DNA of 64,000 nucleotides from Runella sp. SP2 (lineage in GTDB: Bacteria; Bacteroidota; Bacteroidia; Cytophagales; Spirosomataceae), in NCBI RefSeq assembly GCF_003711225.1, contig NZ_CP031030.1, forward strand, positions 3,596,001-3,660,000. Reading direction: 5' to 3'. Position numbers and translations under genes: made by a program. The notes below the pieces were generated by a model, which saw only the letters and a list, made by a program, of their open reading frames with translations, did not search any database and was not told where the DNA came from. Positions 51,917-60,606 of this stretch are shown piece by piece; positions within the stretch are counted from its first letter, which is position 1; each line of letters opens with the position of its first letter.

Positions 51917-54900
51917 ATGAAAAAAAATCTATTGTTTCTGATGCTTGGTATGCTGCTAAGTGTCGGGTTCGTCCACGCCCAAAACCGCACCGTAACGGGA
52001 AAAGTTACTGCTAGTGCAGACGGCAGTCCACTGCCTGGGGTCAATGTCCTTTTAAAAGGCTCAAATACTGGTAGCTCTACCAATGCCGAAGGGGCCTACC
52101 AAATTCAAGTTCCTAACGGTGCTACCCTCGTTTTTAGCTTTATTGGTTATGCCAACAAAGAAGTAGTGGTAGGGAGCCAAACAACCATCAACGTATCGCT
52201 TTCGGACGATGTCAAACAGCTCGGCGAAGTGGTCGTAACGGCCGTCGGAATCGAACGTAGCAACAAAACCTTGGGGTATTCCGTCGAGCGCCTTTCGGCC
52301 GATAAACTGGTTCAGAAATCGGAGCCCGATGTGCTGAAAGCTATGCAAGGAAAAATCCCTGGGGTGAACATCAATGGTTCAGGGGGAACTGCGGGTAGTT
52401 CGTCGCGCATTACCATTCGCGGCGCTAACTCGTTCTTTGGCTCGAACCAACCGCTTTTTGTGGTGGACGGAATTCCTTACAACAACGACCTCAACGAAAG
52501 TGGCAACTTCCGCGACAACGGAGCGGCTTTTTCAAGCCGTATTGCCGACCTTGACCCCAACAACATTGCCTCTATGACGGTACTAAAAGGAGCTGCCGCC
52601 GCCGCTTTGTACGGAACTCGGGCTGCTAACGGGGTGATTGTGATTACGACCAAATCGGGCACCAACAAACTTTCTAAAAAAGGCTTAGAAATTACGTACA
52701 ATTCTTCTTTTTCGGCCGAAAAAATCGCCAGCTACCCCGACTTCCAAAACAAATATGGGGCAGGTTCGCAGCAAGTATATGCCAATGCTAACGGAACGTG
52801 GGGCCCTGCTTTTGGTTTGGGGCGAATTTACAACGCAGCAGGTGGTTGGACCAACACCACTGCTCCCGTTGACTCAATTCCTATTTGGGTGGGTTACAAC
52901 ACCTACGCGGCCAACTATCCCGCGATTGCGGCTCAGTACGGCCTTCGTCCCAACGGCAACGTAGCCTATCAAGCCTATCCCGACAACGTCAAAAACTTCT
53001 TCCGTACGGGTAATGTCTATGAAAACTCCATCAGCATCACGGGCGGAGGGCCAAAAGCAAGCATTACCTCGGTGATTTCGCGCACCGACCAAAAAAGCTT
53101 TTTCCCTGGCTCGGCCTTTGAACGTACCAACATCAGCATTGGCGGAAATACCACCCTTGAAAATGGCATCGTCGTAGGTGCCAACTTGGCCTATACCAAT
53201 ACCGTTCAGGATAGCCCGCTCTTTGGGGGTGATGGGACGTCGCCACTCGCGCGGATGTTCCAACAGCCTCGTAACTGGCCACTTGATAAGCTTCCTTACG
53301 AAGACCCGTTTGGGAACGGTGTATTCTTCTTCCCATTTGGGCAAGCGGATAACCCTTTTTGGTCAATCAACAACAGCATTTATACCAGCAAGGTCAACCG
53401 TATTTCGATGAACGGGAGTCTTTTGTACGACATCACCAACTGGATGAATATCAGCTATAAAGGCGGCTATAATACGTACAACGACAACCGCTTTCAGCGC
53501 ATTTCGGCAGGGTCACTTTCGGGTGCGCAAGGCATTGGAAGTATGCAGTTTGATGCCATTTCTTTTGGAGAACAAGACCATAACTTACTCTTAAATTTCA
53601 AGCACGATTTGACGCCCGACATTGACCTTCGAGCGGTGATTGGCGCCAACTACAACGAACGGAAATTTGACCAAACGAGTGTCAATGGTCTTGGGATTGT
53701 CACGCGGGGAATCGACCTGATTACCAACGTCAGCACCGTTACGCCCAACACAGGAAACACGGGCATGAGCAAGCGCCGTTTGTACGCAACTTTTGCGGAT
53801 TTAACGCTAGGTTACAAAAACTACCTGTACCTTACACTCACGGGGCGTAATGACAAGTCATCGACCTTACCCGCCAACAACCGCAGTTATTTCTATTATT
53901 CGGGAAGTGCTTCCTTTATTTTGACCGAAGCCTTGGGTATCAAGTCGAATGTGTTGAGCAACGCCAAACTTCGGGTAAGTTATGCCAAAGTAGGGCGTGA
54001 CGCCGACCCTTACCAAGTGCTTAATACCTTCCGTATCAACTTGGGTGAAAGCTCTGGCTTGGTAGGCTCAACCCGTTACAACGACTATCCGTTCAACGGC
54101 CAATCGGGTGCTTCGGTAGCAGCTTCGGCTTTCGACCCGAACTTAAAACCTGAGTTTACCAAAGAGGTAGAAGTAGGAACGAATCTTGAGTTTTTTGGTG
54201 GACGCGCGTCGTTGGACTTGACCTATTATAACCGTTTGAGTACCGACATCATCGCCCGCCGTTCGTTGCCGCAATCATCGGGTTATACTTCTTTTGTCAC
54301 CAACTTTGGTTCTATTCGTAACTCAGGTATTGAAGCAGGACTTACTTTGGTGCCCATTCAACTAGCCAATGGATTTAAGTGGGATATTTTCACGGCCTAT
54401 ACCCAAAACCGCAACATCGTCGAGACTTTAGCGGAGGGTGTTGAAGAAGTAACGTTACGTAATATTTACACCAATCAGCCCATTCCTGTGGTGCGCCCTG
54501 GCGAGTGGTTTGGGGTATTGCGCGGTACAGCCGTAGCCCGCGACGAGAACGGCAACGCCCTCATTAATCCCAACACAGGTCTGACCATTCCTGATACCAA
54601 ACAAAAAATCATTGGTAACCCTAACCCTAAATTTACCTTGGCAGTTAGCAACACTTTCCGTTTCAAAGGCTTCACCCTTAGCGGCGTGATTGACTATCGT
54701 CACGGCGGTGATTTGTATTCGTGGACTAACCAATTCTTGTTAGGACGTGGGGTAACGCAAGACACCGAAAATCGTGAAATACCTAAAGTAGTAGCGGGGG
54801 TTCTTGGCGATGCCAATACGCTCAAGCCGTTGTTAGACGGCGATGGAAAACCCATTCCTAACAACATTCAGGTGATGGAAAACAACCTTTGGTTCCAATC

Positions 54901-55207
54901 GGCGGGTGGTTCGTTGGCCGTCAATGCCCCTAACGAATTTTCGGTTTGGGACGCCACGGTTGTTCGTTTGCGCGAGATTACCCTGGGATATTCGCTGCCG
55001 AAAGGTTTGTTGGCAAAAACACCTTTTGGTTCGGCCAACATCACGTTGAGCGGTCGCAACCTTTGGTTTTTTGCCCCTAACTTCCCCAAACACTCCAACT
55101 TCGACCCTGAAGTAAACACCTTCGGAAACAGCAACACGCAAGGAATCGACCTATTTGCCGCTCCTTCTGTTCGCCGTTATGGGGTCAACCTAAGTGTTAC
55201 TTTCTAA
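51917..55207 (+). CDS. SusC/RagA-family TonB-dependent outer-membrane transporter
   Basis: A 1096-residue transporter with a signal peptide (ending VHAQ), a carboxypeptidase-D-like N-terminal extension (VTGKVTASADGSPLPGVNV), the plug with GVNINGSGGTAGSSSRITIRG and the SusC signature VVDGIPYN ... LKGAAAAALYGTRAANGVIVITTKSG, and a C-terminal beta-barrel ending in an aromatic strand (YGVNLSVTF). It imports a substrate handed over by the SusD-like lipoprotein encoded 19 bases downstream. The substrate is unknown. The ATG at 51917 gives a proper signal peptide. Confidence 0.96.
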   Translation: MKKNLLFLMLGMLLSVGFVHAQNRTVTGKVTASADGSPLPGVNVLLKGSNTGSSTNAEGAYQIQVPNGATLVFSFIGYANKEVVVGSQTTINVSLSDDVKQLGEVVVTAVGIERSNKTLGYSVERLSADKLVQKSEPDVLKAMQGKIPGVNINGSGGTAGSSSRITIRGANSFFGSNQPLFVVDGIPYNNDLNESGNFRDNGAAFSSRIADLDPNNIASMTVLKGAAAAALYGTRAANGVIVITTKSGTNKLSKKGLEITYNSSFSAEKIASYPDFQNKYGAGSQQVYANANGTWGPAFGLGRIYNAAGGWTNTTAPVDSIPIWVGYNTYAANYPAIAAQYGLRPNGNVAYQAYPDNVKNFFRTGNVYENSISITGGGPKASITSVISRTDQKSFFPGSAFERTNISIGGNTTLENGIVVGANLAYTNTVQDSPLFGGDGTSPLARMFQQPRNWPLDKLPYEDPFGNGVFFFPFGQADNPFWSINNSIYTSKVNRISMNGSLLYDITNWMNISYKGGYNTYNDNRFQRISAGSLSGAQGIGSMQFDAISFGEQDHNLLLNFKHDLTPDIDLRAVIGANYNERKFDQTSVNGLGIVTRGIDLITNVSTVTPNTGNTGMSKRRLYATFADLTLGYKNYLYLTLTGRNDKSSTLPANNRSYFYYSGSASFILTEALGIKSNVLSNAKLRVSYAKVGRDADPYQVLNTFRINLGESSGLVGSTRYNDYPFNGQSGASVAASAFDPNLKPEFTKEVEVGTNLEFFGGRASLDLTYYNRLSTDIIARRSLPQSSGYTSFVTNFGSIRNSGIEAGLTLVPIQLANGFKWDIFTAYTQNRNIVETLAEGVEEVTLRNIYTNQPIPVVRPGEWFGVLRGTAVARDENGNALINPNTGLTIPDTKQKIIGNPNPKFTLAVSNTFRFKGFTLSGVIDYRHGGDLYSWTNQFLLGRGVTQDTENREIPKVVAGVLGDANTLKPLLDGDGKPIPNNIQVMENNLWFQSAGGSLAVNAPNEFSVWDATVVRLREITLGYSLPKGLLAKTPFGSANITLSGRNLWFFAPNFPKHSNFDPEVNTFGNSNTQGIDLFAAPSVRRYGVNLSVTF

Positions 55208-55226
55208 CAACAAAACTAAAAATACC

Positions 55227-56837
55227 ATGAATAGAATCTTAAAAAGTGTCACCCATATTACGCTCATTGCGTTCCTATTACTCCTCAATGCGTGTAACCT
55301 CGACATCAACAATGACCCTAATAACCCCTCGTCGGTCAATTCGAGTCAACTTCTTACCAATGCCCAACTCGACATTGTCAACTCACTCGGGGCTGGACCA
55401 ACGGGCTTGGCCAATCCTGCGGGGGTTTTTGTACACCAAGTAACCCAGCGTAGCAATAACGACCAATACGCCATCACGGGGCAGGATTTTCCCGTGACCC
55501 AAGCGTGGGCCAACATGTACCGTGCCGTACAAAACTTAAATGTGCTCATTGAGCAAGCCAATGCAAGCCAGCAATTTGCCTACACGGGCGTTGCCCAAAT
55601 CACAAAAGCAATGGCTTTCAGCTACATGGTGGACGTATGGGGTGAAATTCCTTTTACCGAAGCCAGTACTTCGGCCAAAGTTCCTTTTCCTAAGTTTGAC
55701 AAAGGGCAAGACGTTTATCCTCAGCTTTTTGCAATGATTGATGAAGGAATTGCCAACCTCGCCAAAACATCGGCGCTCAGCCCTAAAACCGATGATTTGA
55801 TTTATGGCGGAAACCTAACGCGCTGGCGGCAATTTGCCAAAACCCTGAAACTCAAACTTTATAATCAAATCCGTTTGGTTCAAAATGTGAGTACACAGGT
55901 GAATGCCTTGATTGCAGAAGGCGATTTGATGACGTCGGCGGGAAGTTTTTCACTCAACTACGGTACATCAAGTGCCCCCGATAACCGTAACCCGATTTTC
56001 CGTGAAGATTACAACATCACCACTTCGGGCCGCGACAATTACATCAGTCCGTATTTTCACGAAATTTTACTTGGAACGAGCACCCTCAATACCGTATTGG
56101 ATGGCATTCGTGACCCGCGCATTCCGTACTATTATTTCAACCAACTTTCGGCGGCTCGTCCCACGGCCCAAAACCCCGTTGAGTACCGCAATGGCAACTT
56201 TGTGTCGATTTACTTTTCGTCGCAAGGCCCTAACCAAGGCTTTGACCAATCTTCGTCTAACACCATCGTTGGGTTGTATTACTGCGGTGGTCGGTACGAC
56301 GATGGCAATGGCGTAACGGCAGCGGGCGTAAGTGGGGCTTCGGCCCGTGGTGATGGCCCACAACGCATTTTACCGTATCATTCCTACTTGTTTACCAGGG
56401 CTGAATTAGCACAAACGGGCGTCGGAACGGGCAACGCAAAACAATTATTTACGGATGCAATGAACGCCGCTTTTACTGAGGTCAACGCTGCGGCTGCTCG
56501 CGGAGGTGCCCCTGCCCTTTCGGCTGCCGTCATCAAAGAATACGTGGATGCTGTTTTGGTAAAATTCGATGCCGCCAATGACAATGGCAAACTGGAATTA
56601 ATTATGACCGAAAAATGGATTGCCAACTTTGGTTTTGGGCTTGAGTCGTACAATGACATTCGCCGTACGGGTTTTCCAAAAATTTATGACCCTAACACGG
56701 ACAACATTGCCTTTACCAACCTCAACCGTGGTTATCCTCAGTCGATGCCTTACCCAGTTCCTGGCGAGCTTCAATTGAACCCCAATGCTCCTGCCCAACG
56801 CGTGATTGCAACCGCAAAAGTCTTTTGGCAGAAGTGA
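55227..56837 (+). CDS. SusD/RagB-like outer-membrane lipoprotein
   Basis: A 536-residue lipoprotein with the signal LIAFLLLLNACNLDINNDPNNPS (lipid-modified Cys in LLNAC). It has the TPR-rich SusD fold pattern of the SusD-like 2 group: QLLTNAQLDIVNSLG, WANMYRAVQNLNVLIEQA, AMAFSYMVDVWGEIPFTEA and the C-terminal MTEKWIANFGFGLESYNDIRRTGFP. It forms the lid of the SusC transporter encoded upstream. The following lipoprotein gene is in the same direction. Confidence 0.94.
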   Translation: MNRILKSVTHITLIAFLLLLNACNLDINNDPNNPSSVNSSQLLTNAQLDIVNSLGAGPTGLANPAGVFVHQVTQRSNNDQYAITGQDFPVTQAWANMYRAVQNLNVLIEQANASQQFAYTGVAQITKAMAFSYMVDVWGEIPFTEASTSAKVPFPKFDKGQDVYPQLFAMIDEGIANLAKTSALSPKTDDLIYGGNLTRWRQFAKTLKLKLYNQIRLVQNVSTQVNALIAEGDLMTSAGSFSLNYGTSSAPDNRNPIFREDYNITTSGRDNYISPYFHEILLGTSTLNTVLDGIRDPRIPYYYFNQLSAARPTAQNPVEYRNGNFVSIYFSSQGPNQGFDQSSSNTIVGLYYCGGRYDDGNGVTAAGVSGASARGDGPQRILPYHSYLFTRAELAQTGVGTGNAKQLFTDAMNAAFTEVNAAAARGGAPALSAAVIKEYVDAVLVKFDAANDNGKLELIMTEKWIANFGFGLESYNDIRRTGFPKIYDPNTDNIAFTNLNRGYPQSMPYPVPGELQLNPNAPAQRVIATAKVFWQK

Positions 56838-56841
56838 TTTA

Positions 56842-56930
56842 GTCGATAGTCGATGGTCGATAGATTATATTTCAAAAACCTTCACTATGGACTATGGACT
56901 ATCGACTGTGGACTATCAACTATGGACTAC
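56842..56930. repeat. Heptanucleotide repeats in opposite orientations
   Basis: 56842-56863 holds three copies of gtcgata/gtcgatg. 56885-56930 holds about six degenerate ctatgga units (ctatcga, ctgtgga, ctatcaa). The two arrays are the same heptad read on opposite strands; for instance 56841-56851 and 56897-56907 are exact inverted copies. They could fold into a long imperfect hairpin between the SusD-like gene and the lipoprotein gene. Confidence 0.75.
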
Positions 56931-56952
56931 TAAAAACAAACAGAACATTTTT

Positions 56953-57504
56953 ATGAAAAAGACAACATATTTTCTCTCCCTCCTCGGTTTTTTCGTGCTG
57001 GCACTGGCTGGCTGTGAGACCAAAAGCCCGTTTCCTGATATTGCGCACGGGGCTAGTTTTGTGGCTTGGCCCGACCCGCTTCCTGCGGCTGTAACGGCGG
57101 CCAATATCAACATTATTAACGTGCCGCTTGCCAATGTAGCCTCGGCCAACATGGCATTTACGACCCAAAGTGCCAACGCCGACGAGATTTCAAAAGTAGA
57201 TGCCTACGTAAGTCACGTACGTGGTACGGTAGTAACACCAACAGCTTCTACGGCCGCACCGCACGGCGTGATGGTCAAAACCCTGACGAGCCTCAATGGC
57301 AAAGAACAACTTTCGGTGTCGGAACTGCTTTCAAAAACGGGCGTAACCGCCGCTAATTTACGCGCCAACGACCGCCTTCGGGTTCGCTTTGTGGCAACGA
57401 TGAAAGATGGTCGGGTATTTTCGTGGCAAAATTCGGGACCAGGAATTAATGCCAATGCTTTGGGTACTAATTTTACGCCCCTTCTTGATGTGATTTTACA
57501 GTAA
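56953..57504 (+). CDS. Lipoprotein of the SusC/SusD operon
   Basis: A 183-residue lipoprotein: signal MKKTTYFLSLLGFFVLALAGC with a clear lipobox (LAGC). The mature part is beta-rich and Ala/Asn/Val-rich (AANINIINVPLANVASANMAF, ANDRLRVRFVATMKDGRVF). It is probably a surface-exposed third component of the uptake system, as often seen after SusD. No family was recognised. A strong terminator follows at 57525. Confidence 0.75.
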   Translation: MKKTTYFLSLLGFFVLALAGCETKSPFPDIAHGASFVAWPDPLPAAVTAANINIINVPLANVASANMAFTTQSANADEISKVDAYVSHVRGTVVTPTASTAAPHGVMVKTLTSLNGKEQLSVSELLSKTGVTAANLRANDRLRVRFVATMKDGRVFSWQNSGPGINANALGTNFTPLLDVILQ

Positions 57505-57524
57505 ACTACCTCCCAGTCGATTTC

Positions 57525-57561
57525 AAACGGGCAATAGGAAACTATTGTCCGTTTTTTTTTG
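57525..57561 (+). terminator. Rho-independent terminator of the SusC/SusD operon
   Basis: A stem of about 10 bp (cgggcaatag 57528-57537 / ctattgtccg 57542-57551) with a GAAA tetraloop is followed by nine T residues. Confidence 0.92.
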
Positions 57562-57698
57562 CGCCAAAAACTACTGTTAATCAATAGATTACTTCTGCAA
57601 AAATCCCTTTAATGCGTTTTTAATGGCGCATTTGGAACAAAATCTAACGTACACTTGTATATTACGTACAGACATTAAATGTATCAACATATAAAATC

Positions 57699-58331
57699 AT
57701 GGATTTAATTGAAAGCTTACAGTGGCGTTATGCCACCAAAAAAATGTCGGGCAAGCAAGTGCCACAAGACAAAATAGACTACATTTTGGAAGCCATCCGC
57801 TTGTCACCTTCTTCGTCAGGATTGCAGCCTTATGAAATTATTGTCGTAACGAATGAAGAATTAAAAGAGAAAATTAAGCCCATCGCGTTTGGTCAATCTC
57901 AAATTACCGACGCTTCGCATTTATTGATTTTTGCGGCGTGGGATAACTACACAGAAGAGCGTATCAATGCCGTTTTTAAACGTTCCAATGCCGAAAGAGG
58001 TCTTCCTGACAGCGCCACCGACGAGTACCGCAAGCGCTTGTTGGGCATGGTACTTGCCAACACACCCGAGCAGAACTTTGCCCACACGGCCAAACAATCT
58101 GCCATTGCGCTGGGCATTAGCCTCGTAGCTGCTGCCGACCAAGAAGTGGATGCCACTCCGATGGAAGGCTATAACGCCGCTCAATTAGATGAGTTGTTGG
58201 GATTGGCCGAAAAGGGGTTGAAAAGTACGGCCATCGTAGCACTTGGCTACCGTGATGAAGACAACGATTGGTTAGCAAAACTCAAGAAAGTAAGAACTCC
58301 GAAAGAGCTATTATATACCCACCTCAATTAA
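57699..58331 (+). CDS. Nitroreductase family NAD(P)H-dependent oxidoreductase
   Basis: A 210-residue FMN enzyme. The N-terminal LQWRYATKKMSGKQVP with the FMN-binding R-x-(A/S)-x-(K/R) pattern, LSPSSSGLQPYEIIVV, and the C-terminal ATPMEGYNAAQLDELLGL and STAIVALGYRDEDND are typical of the NfsB-like group. It reduces quinones, nitro compounds or enals; the physiological substrate is not known. It is a single-gene unit between two terminators. Confidence 0.92.
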   Translation: MDLIESLQWRYATKKMSGKQVPQDKIDYILEAIRLSPSSSGLQPYEIIVVTNEELKEKIKPIAFGQSQITDASHLLIFAAWDNYTEERINAVFKRSNAERGLPDSATDEYRKRLLGMVLANTPEQNFAHTAKQSAIALGISLVAAADQEVDATPMEGYNAAQLDELLGLAEKGLKSTAIVALGYRDEDNDWLAKLKKVRTPKELLYTHLN

Positions 58332-58347
58332 CAGCCCACTCACAAGT

Positions 58348-58386
58348 AAAATGCCACCGATGACTATCTGTTCAGGGTGGCATTTT
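58348..58386. terminator. Bidirectional terminator
   Basis: Arms aaaatgccacc (58348-58358) and ggtggcatttt (58376-58386) with a 17-base loop and flanking A/T tracts separate the nitroreductase gene from the convergent AraC-type gene. Confidence 0.82.
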
Positions 58387-58391
58387 TTATT

Positions 58392-59222
58392 TTAATCCAA
58401 CGTCGTATAGATTTTCAATTGATGACGACTTTCTTCTTCCGACAGCAATGCTGGGGTTGCGTCGGCAAAATCCTTAAAATCGCGCACCAAATGCCTAAAA
58501 TCGTGATAACCTGTGATGGTGACTACATCCAGCCAGTCTAGTTTTGGATTTTTTTCTTTTAGTCGAAACGCCTTGCTAAATCGAACAATTCGAGCAAATG
58601 TTTTGGGACTTAGCCCCATTTTCTCGTAAAACTTCCGACGGAATTGCCGTCCGCTTAAACACGCCATATCAGCCAATTTGTCAATCGAATATACCTGCGG
58701 TGACTGTACCATTGTGTGAATAATTTTGTCAAAAGGCAGTTGAGATAATGATTGTCGAGCGTATTGGCGCACTAAAAATCCTTCGACCAAAGCCACCATC
58801 AAATCATAATTTGAGGTAGCCGCCAACTGCTCATTAAGCTCTCGTATTTCGGTTGGCCAAATCAACGAACTATCTATCGAACAGTCAAACAGCTCCGTCA
58901 TTGGAAACTGCCCCAAAAGTGCGTGCAACCCACCTGGCCGAAACACCACTGCCACCGTGAGGTGATTAGGATGTAGTTCCAGGTTCACCCGCGTCACTTG
59001 CGGCCCAACAATAATGCTTGGCGCATTTGTTAATAAAGATGTTTCTCCACCCTTCCGACTAATGACGGGGTCACGGGCATAAAAGTACAAACACTGGTCT
59101 GGGCTAGCAGGAAACGGTTTGGTAATGATTCCTTTTTCGCGCTCAATTTCTACGTGCATAACCGTGTATTCTCTCACAAAAGAGCGCAAGGCTAAACATG
59201 GTGAATAAACACGTAAAAACAT
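58392..59222 (-). CDS. AraC-family transcriptional regulator
   Basis: A 276-residue regulator. The N-terminal ~150 residues (FLRVYSPCLALRSFVREYTVM, PHPNHLTVAVVFRPGGLHALLG-like region) resemble the DUF6597 sensor domain. The C-terminal ~100 residues are the AraC double helix-turn-helix: SIDKLADMACLSGRQFRRKFYEKMGLSPKTFARIVRF and WLDVVTITGYHDFRHLVRDFKDFADATP. The ATG at 59222 is used. The cupin gene is 16 bases upstream on the same strand, so they form an operon. Confidence 0.9.
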   Translation of the reverse strand: MFLRVYSPCLALRSFVREYTVMHVEIEREKGIITKPFPASPDQCLYFYARDPVISRKGGETSLLTNAPSIIVGPQVTRVNLELHPNHLTVAVVFRPGGLHALLGQFPMTELFDCSIDSSLIWPTEIRELNEQLAATSNYDLMVALVEGFLVRQYARQSLSQLPFDKIIHTMVQSPQVYSIDKLADMACLSGRQFRRKFYEKMGLSPKTFARIVRFSKAFRLKEKNPKLDWLDVVTITGYHDFRHLVRDFKDFADATPALLSEEESRHQLKIYTTLD

Positions 59223-59238
59223 ATTTGATACGGCTAGA

Positions 59239-59817
59239 TTACAACTGAACTTGGTACTTTTTGATGATTTCGGGAAGTTTGTCCCAGAAATACACAATAT
59301 CGTGTTTTTGTGCCAAAGCCGCAAAATCTTCGGGTTGAGGGCGAGTTCCTTTGGCCAGCACCTGACTCAAATCGCGCAGGTAGTCTTCGTGCCCCCCTGG
59401 CATACTGATTTCAAGGCACTTGGCAGGGATTGTTCCTGCATTCCAAAAGGTGTGCATTTTTCCTTTGGGTCTCAAATGTAAATCTCCCAAATGGAGTGTA
59501 ACTACTTCTCCCTCAACCCACACCTGTACCGTACCCTCCAAGACATAGCATATTTCGTCAAACGTGCGGTGAAGATGGGGCGGAGCTCCTAACGCTCCTA
59601 CCGAAATAACTGCTTCGGCAAACGCCAATTTGCCTCCAGTTTGGTTTTTGTTTAGTTTAAAGTCGAAGGTAGAACCCCCTATTTTAAGGCGTTCACCTTC
59701 GCCTTTCCGAACCAAAACTGCTTGGGTTGACGTATCGGAAGTAGCACTAAATCGTGGAAATAAACCTGCGACAAACAAGGAACGCAGCGTAAATCGGCGA
59801 GAAAAAACAGGCGTCAT
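59239..59817 (-). CDS. Cupin-domain protein with export signal
   Basis: A 192-residue protein. A single cupin domain has GAPPHLHRTFDEICYVLEG (metal-binding H-x-H and E) and the second motif LRPKGKMHTFWNAG. The N-terminus (MTPVFSRRFTLRSLFVAGLFP) carries a twin-arginine-like basic stretch and a short hydrophobic segment, so export is possible. It may bind a small ligand or act as a dioxygenase or isomerase; nothing decides. It is upstream of the AraC gene, and the two may respond to the same compound. Confidence 0.82.
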   Translation of the reverse strand: MTPVFSRRFTLRSLFVAGLFPRFSATSDTSTQAVLVRKGEGERLKIGGSTFDFKLNKNQTGGKLAFAEAVISVGALGAPPHLHRTFDEICYVLEGTVQVWVEGEVVTLHLGDLHLRPKGKMHTFWNAGTIPAKCLEISMPGGHEDYLRDLSQVLAKGTRPQPEDFAALAQKHDIVYFWDKLPEIIKKYQVQL

Positions 59818-59892
59818 TCTAGTAGTGGTTTGTTGACACAAAACTAGAATGACGCCGCTAACAAAGTAGTGTAAAAAACGGACAACCTAAGG

Positions 59893-60510
59893 CTATTCGT
59901 CTTCCAATGCCTCCAGTACATCCATCAACTCCCCAAAATCTTTAAATCCTGGACGAATTTCTTCGCTTCCTCGTAAAGCAACGCCCGTTATTGGCGTCGT
60001 TTCAGACAAGGAAGACGCATTTTCGGGCGTAATTCCAAACCCAATTAAAATGGGAAAACGGCTCGCAATCGTCCCCAAAAACTCAGGCCAATCGCCGTCC
60101 AGCGCACTTTCAGAGGCAGATTCTAGCAAGAAGTAAGACGCATACTGCAAGTTGTTTTCCATGATTTCAACCACCGTGTCCACGTCTTGATCGGCTTCTA
60201 CTCGTAAAATAATGGGTTTGATTGTCTCGGCTTTAAGCCACGGCAACACGCTTGCTTCACTCACCTGAACGGCATCGGGTTGATAGCTCATTATCTTTTC
60301 TAAAATCACTTCGGCATCGGTCGAAGTGGTTTCGGCCACAATTTGCACCCCCGAAATCCAAGAGCGTATTTCTTGAAATTTTTTAAGGTCAACAAAACTC
60401 TCCGAGGTTTCATCCACCGAAAAACCCAACATTTCCACCCCCATTCCTGCACAATAACGGGCATCGGAGAGGTTGGTTACATCACTTATTTTAACAATTG
60501 TCTTTAGCAT
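59893..60510 (-). CDS. TrpF-like protein lacking catalytic residues
   Basis: A 205-residue beta/alpha-barrel protein similar to phosphoribosylanthranilate isomerase: KISDVTNLSDARYCAGMGVEMLGF at the N-terminus, ILIGFGITPENASSL and VALRGSEEIRPGFKDFGEL at the C-terminus (phosphate-binding region). The catalytic Cys of the KxCG motif is Ser here (KISD), and the general-acid Asp of the LLD motif is Glu (FLLES). TrpF activity is thus doubtful. No other trp gene is present. It lies after the terminator of the second giant gene. ATG at 60510 by homology. Confidence 0.8.
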   Translation of the reverse strand: MLKTIVKISDVTNLSDARYCAGMGVEMLGFSVDETSESFVDLKKFQEIRSWISGVQIVAETTSTDAEVILEKIMSYQPDAVQVSEASVLPWLKAETIKPIILRVEADQDVDTVVEIMENNLQYASYFLLESASESALDGDWPEFLGTIASRFPILIGFGITPENASSLSETTPITGVALRGSEEIRPGFKDFGELMDVLEALEDE

Positions 60511-60552
60511 ATTTTCTTTCAAAATAACGGGCGAATATACACCAAATAAGCC

Positions 60553-60588
60553 AAAAGCCCCCACCAAATTGATTTGATGGGGGCTTTT
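60553..60588 (-). terminator. Terminator of giant gene 2
   Basis: A 17-bp stem with one mismatch (aaaagcccccaccaaat 60553-60569 / 60572-60588) is followed on the minus strand by TTTTGGCTTATTTGG. It separates the second giant gene from the TrpF-like gene. Confidence 0.85.
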
Positions 60589-60606
60589 ACTAAAAATCCA
60601 CTGCTT

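Noticed and set aside
51839-51917. Upstream start for the SusC-like protein
   Set aside because: The extra 26 residues would precede a normal signal peptide beginning at 51917.
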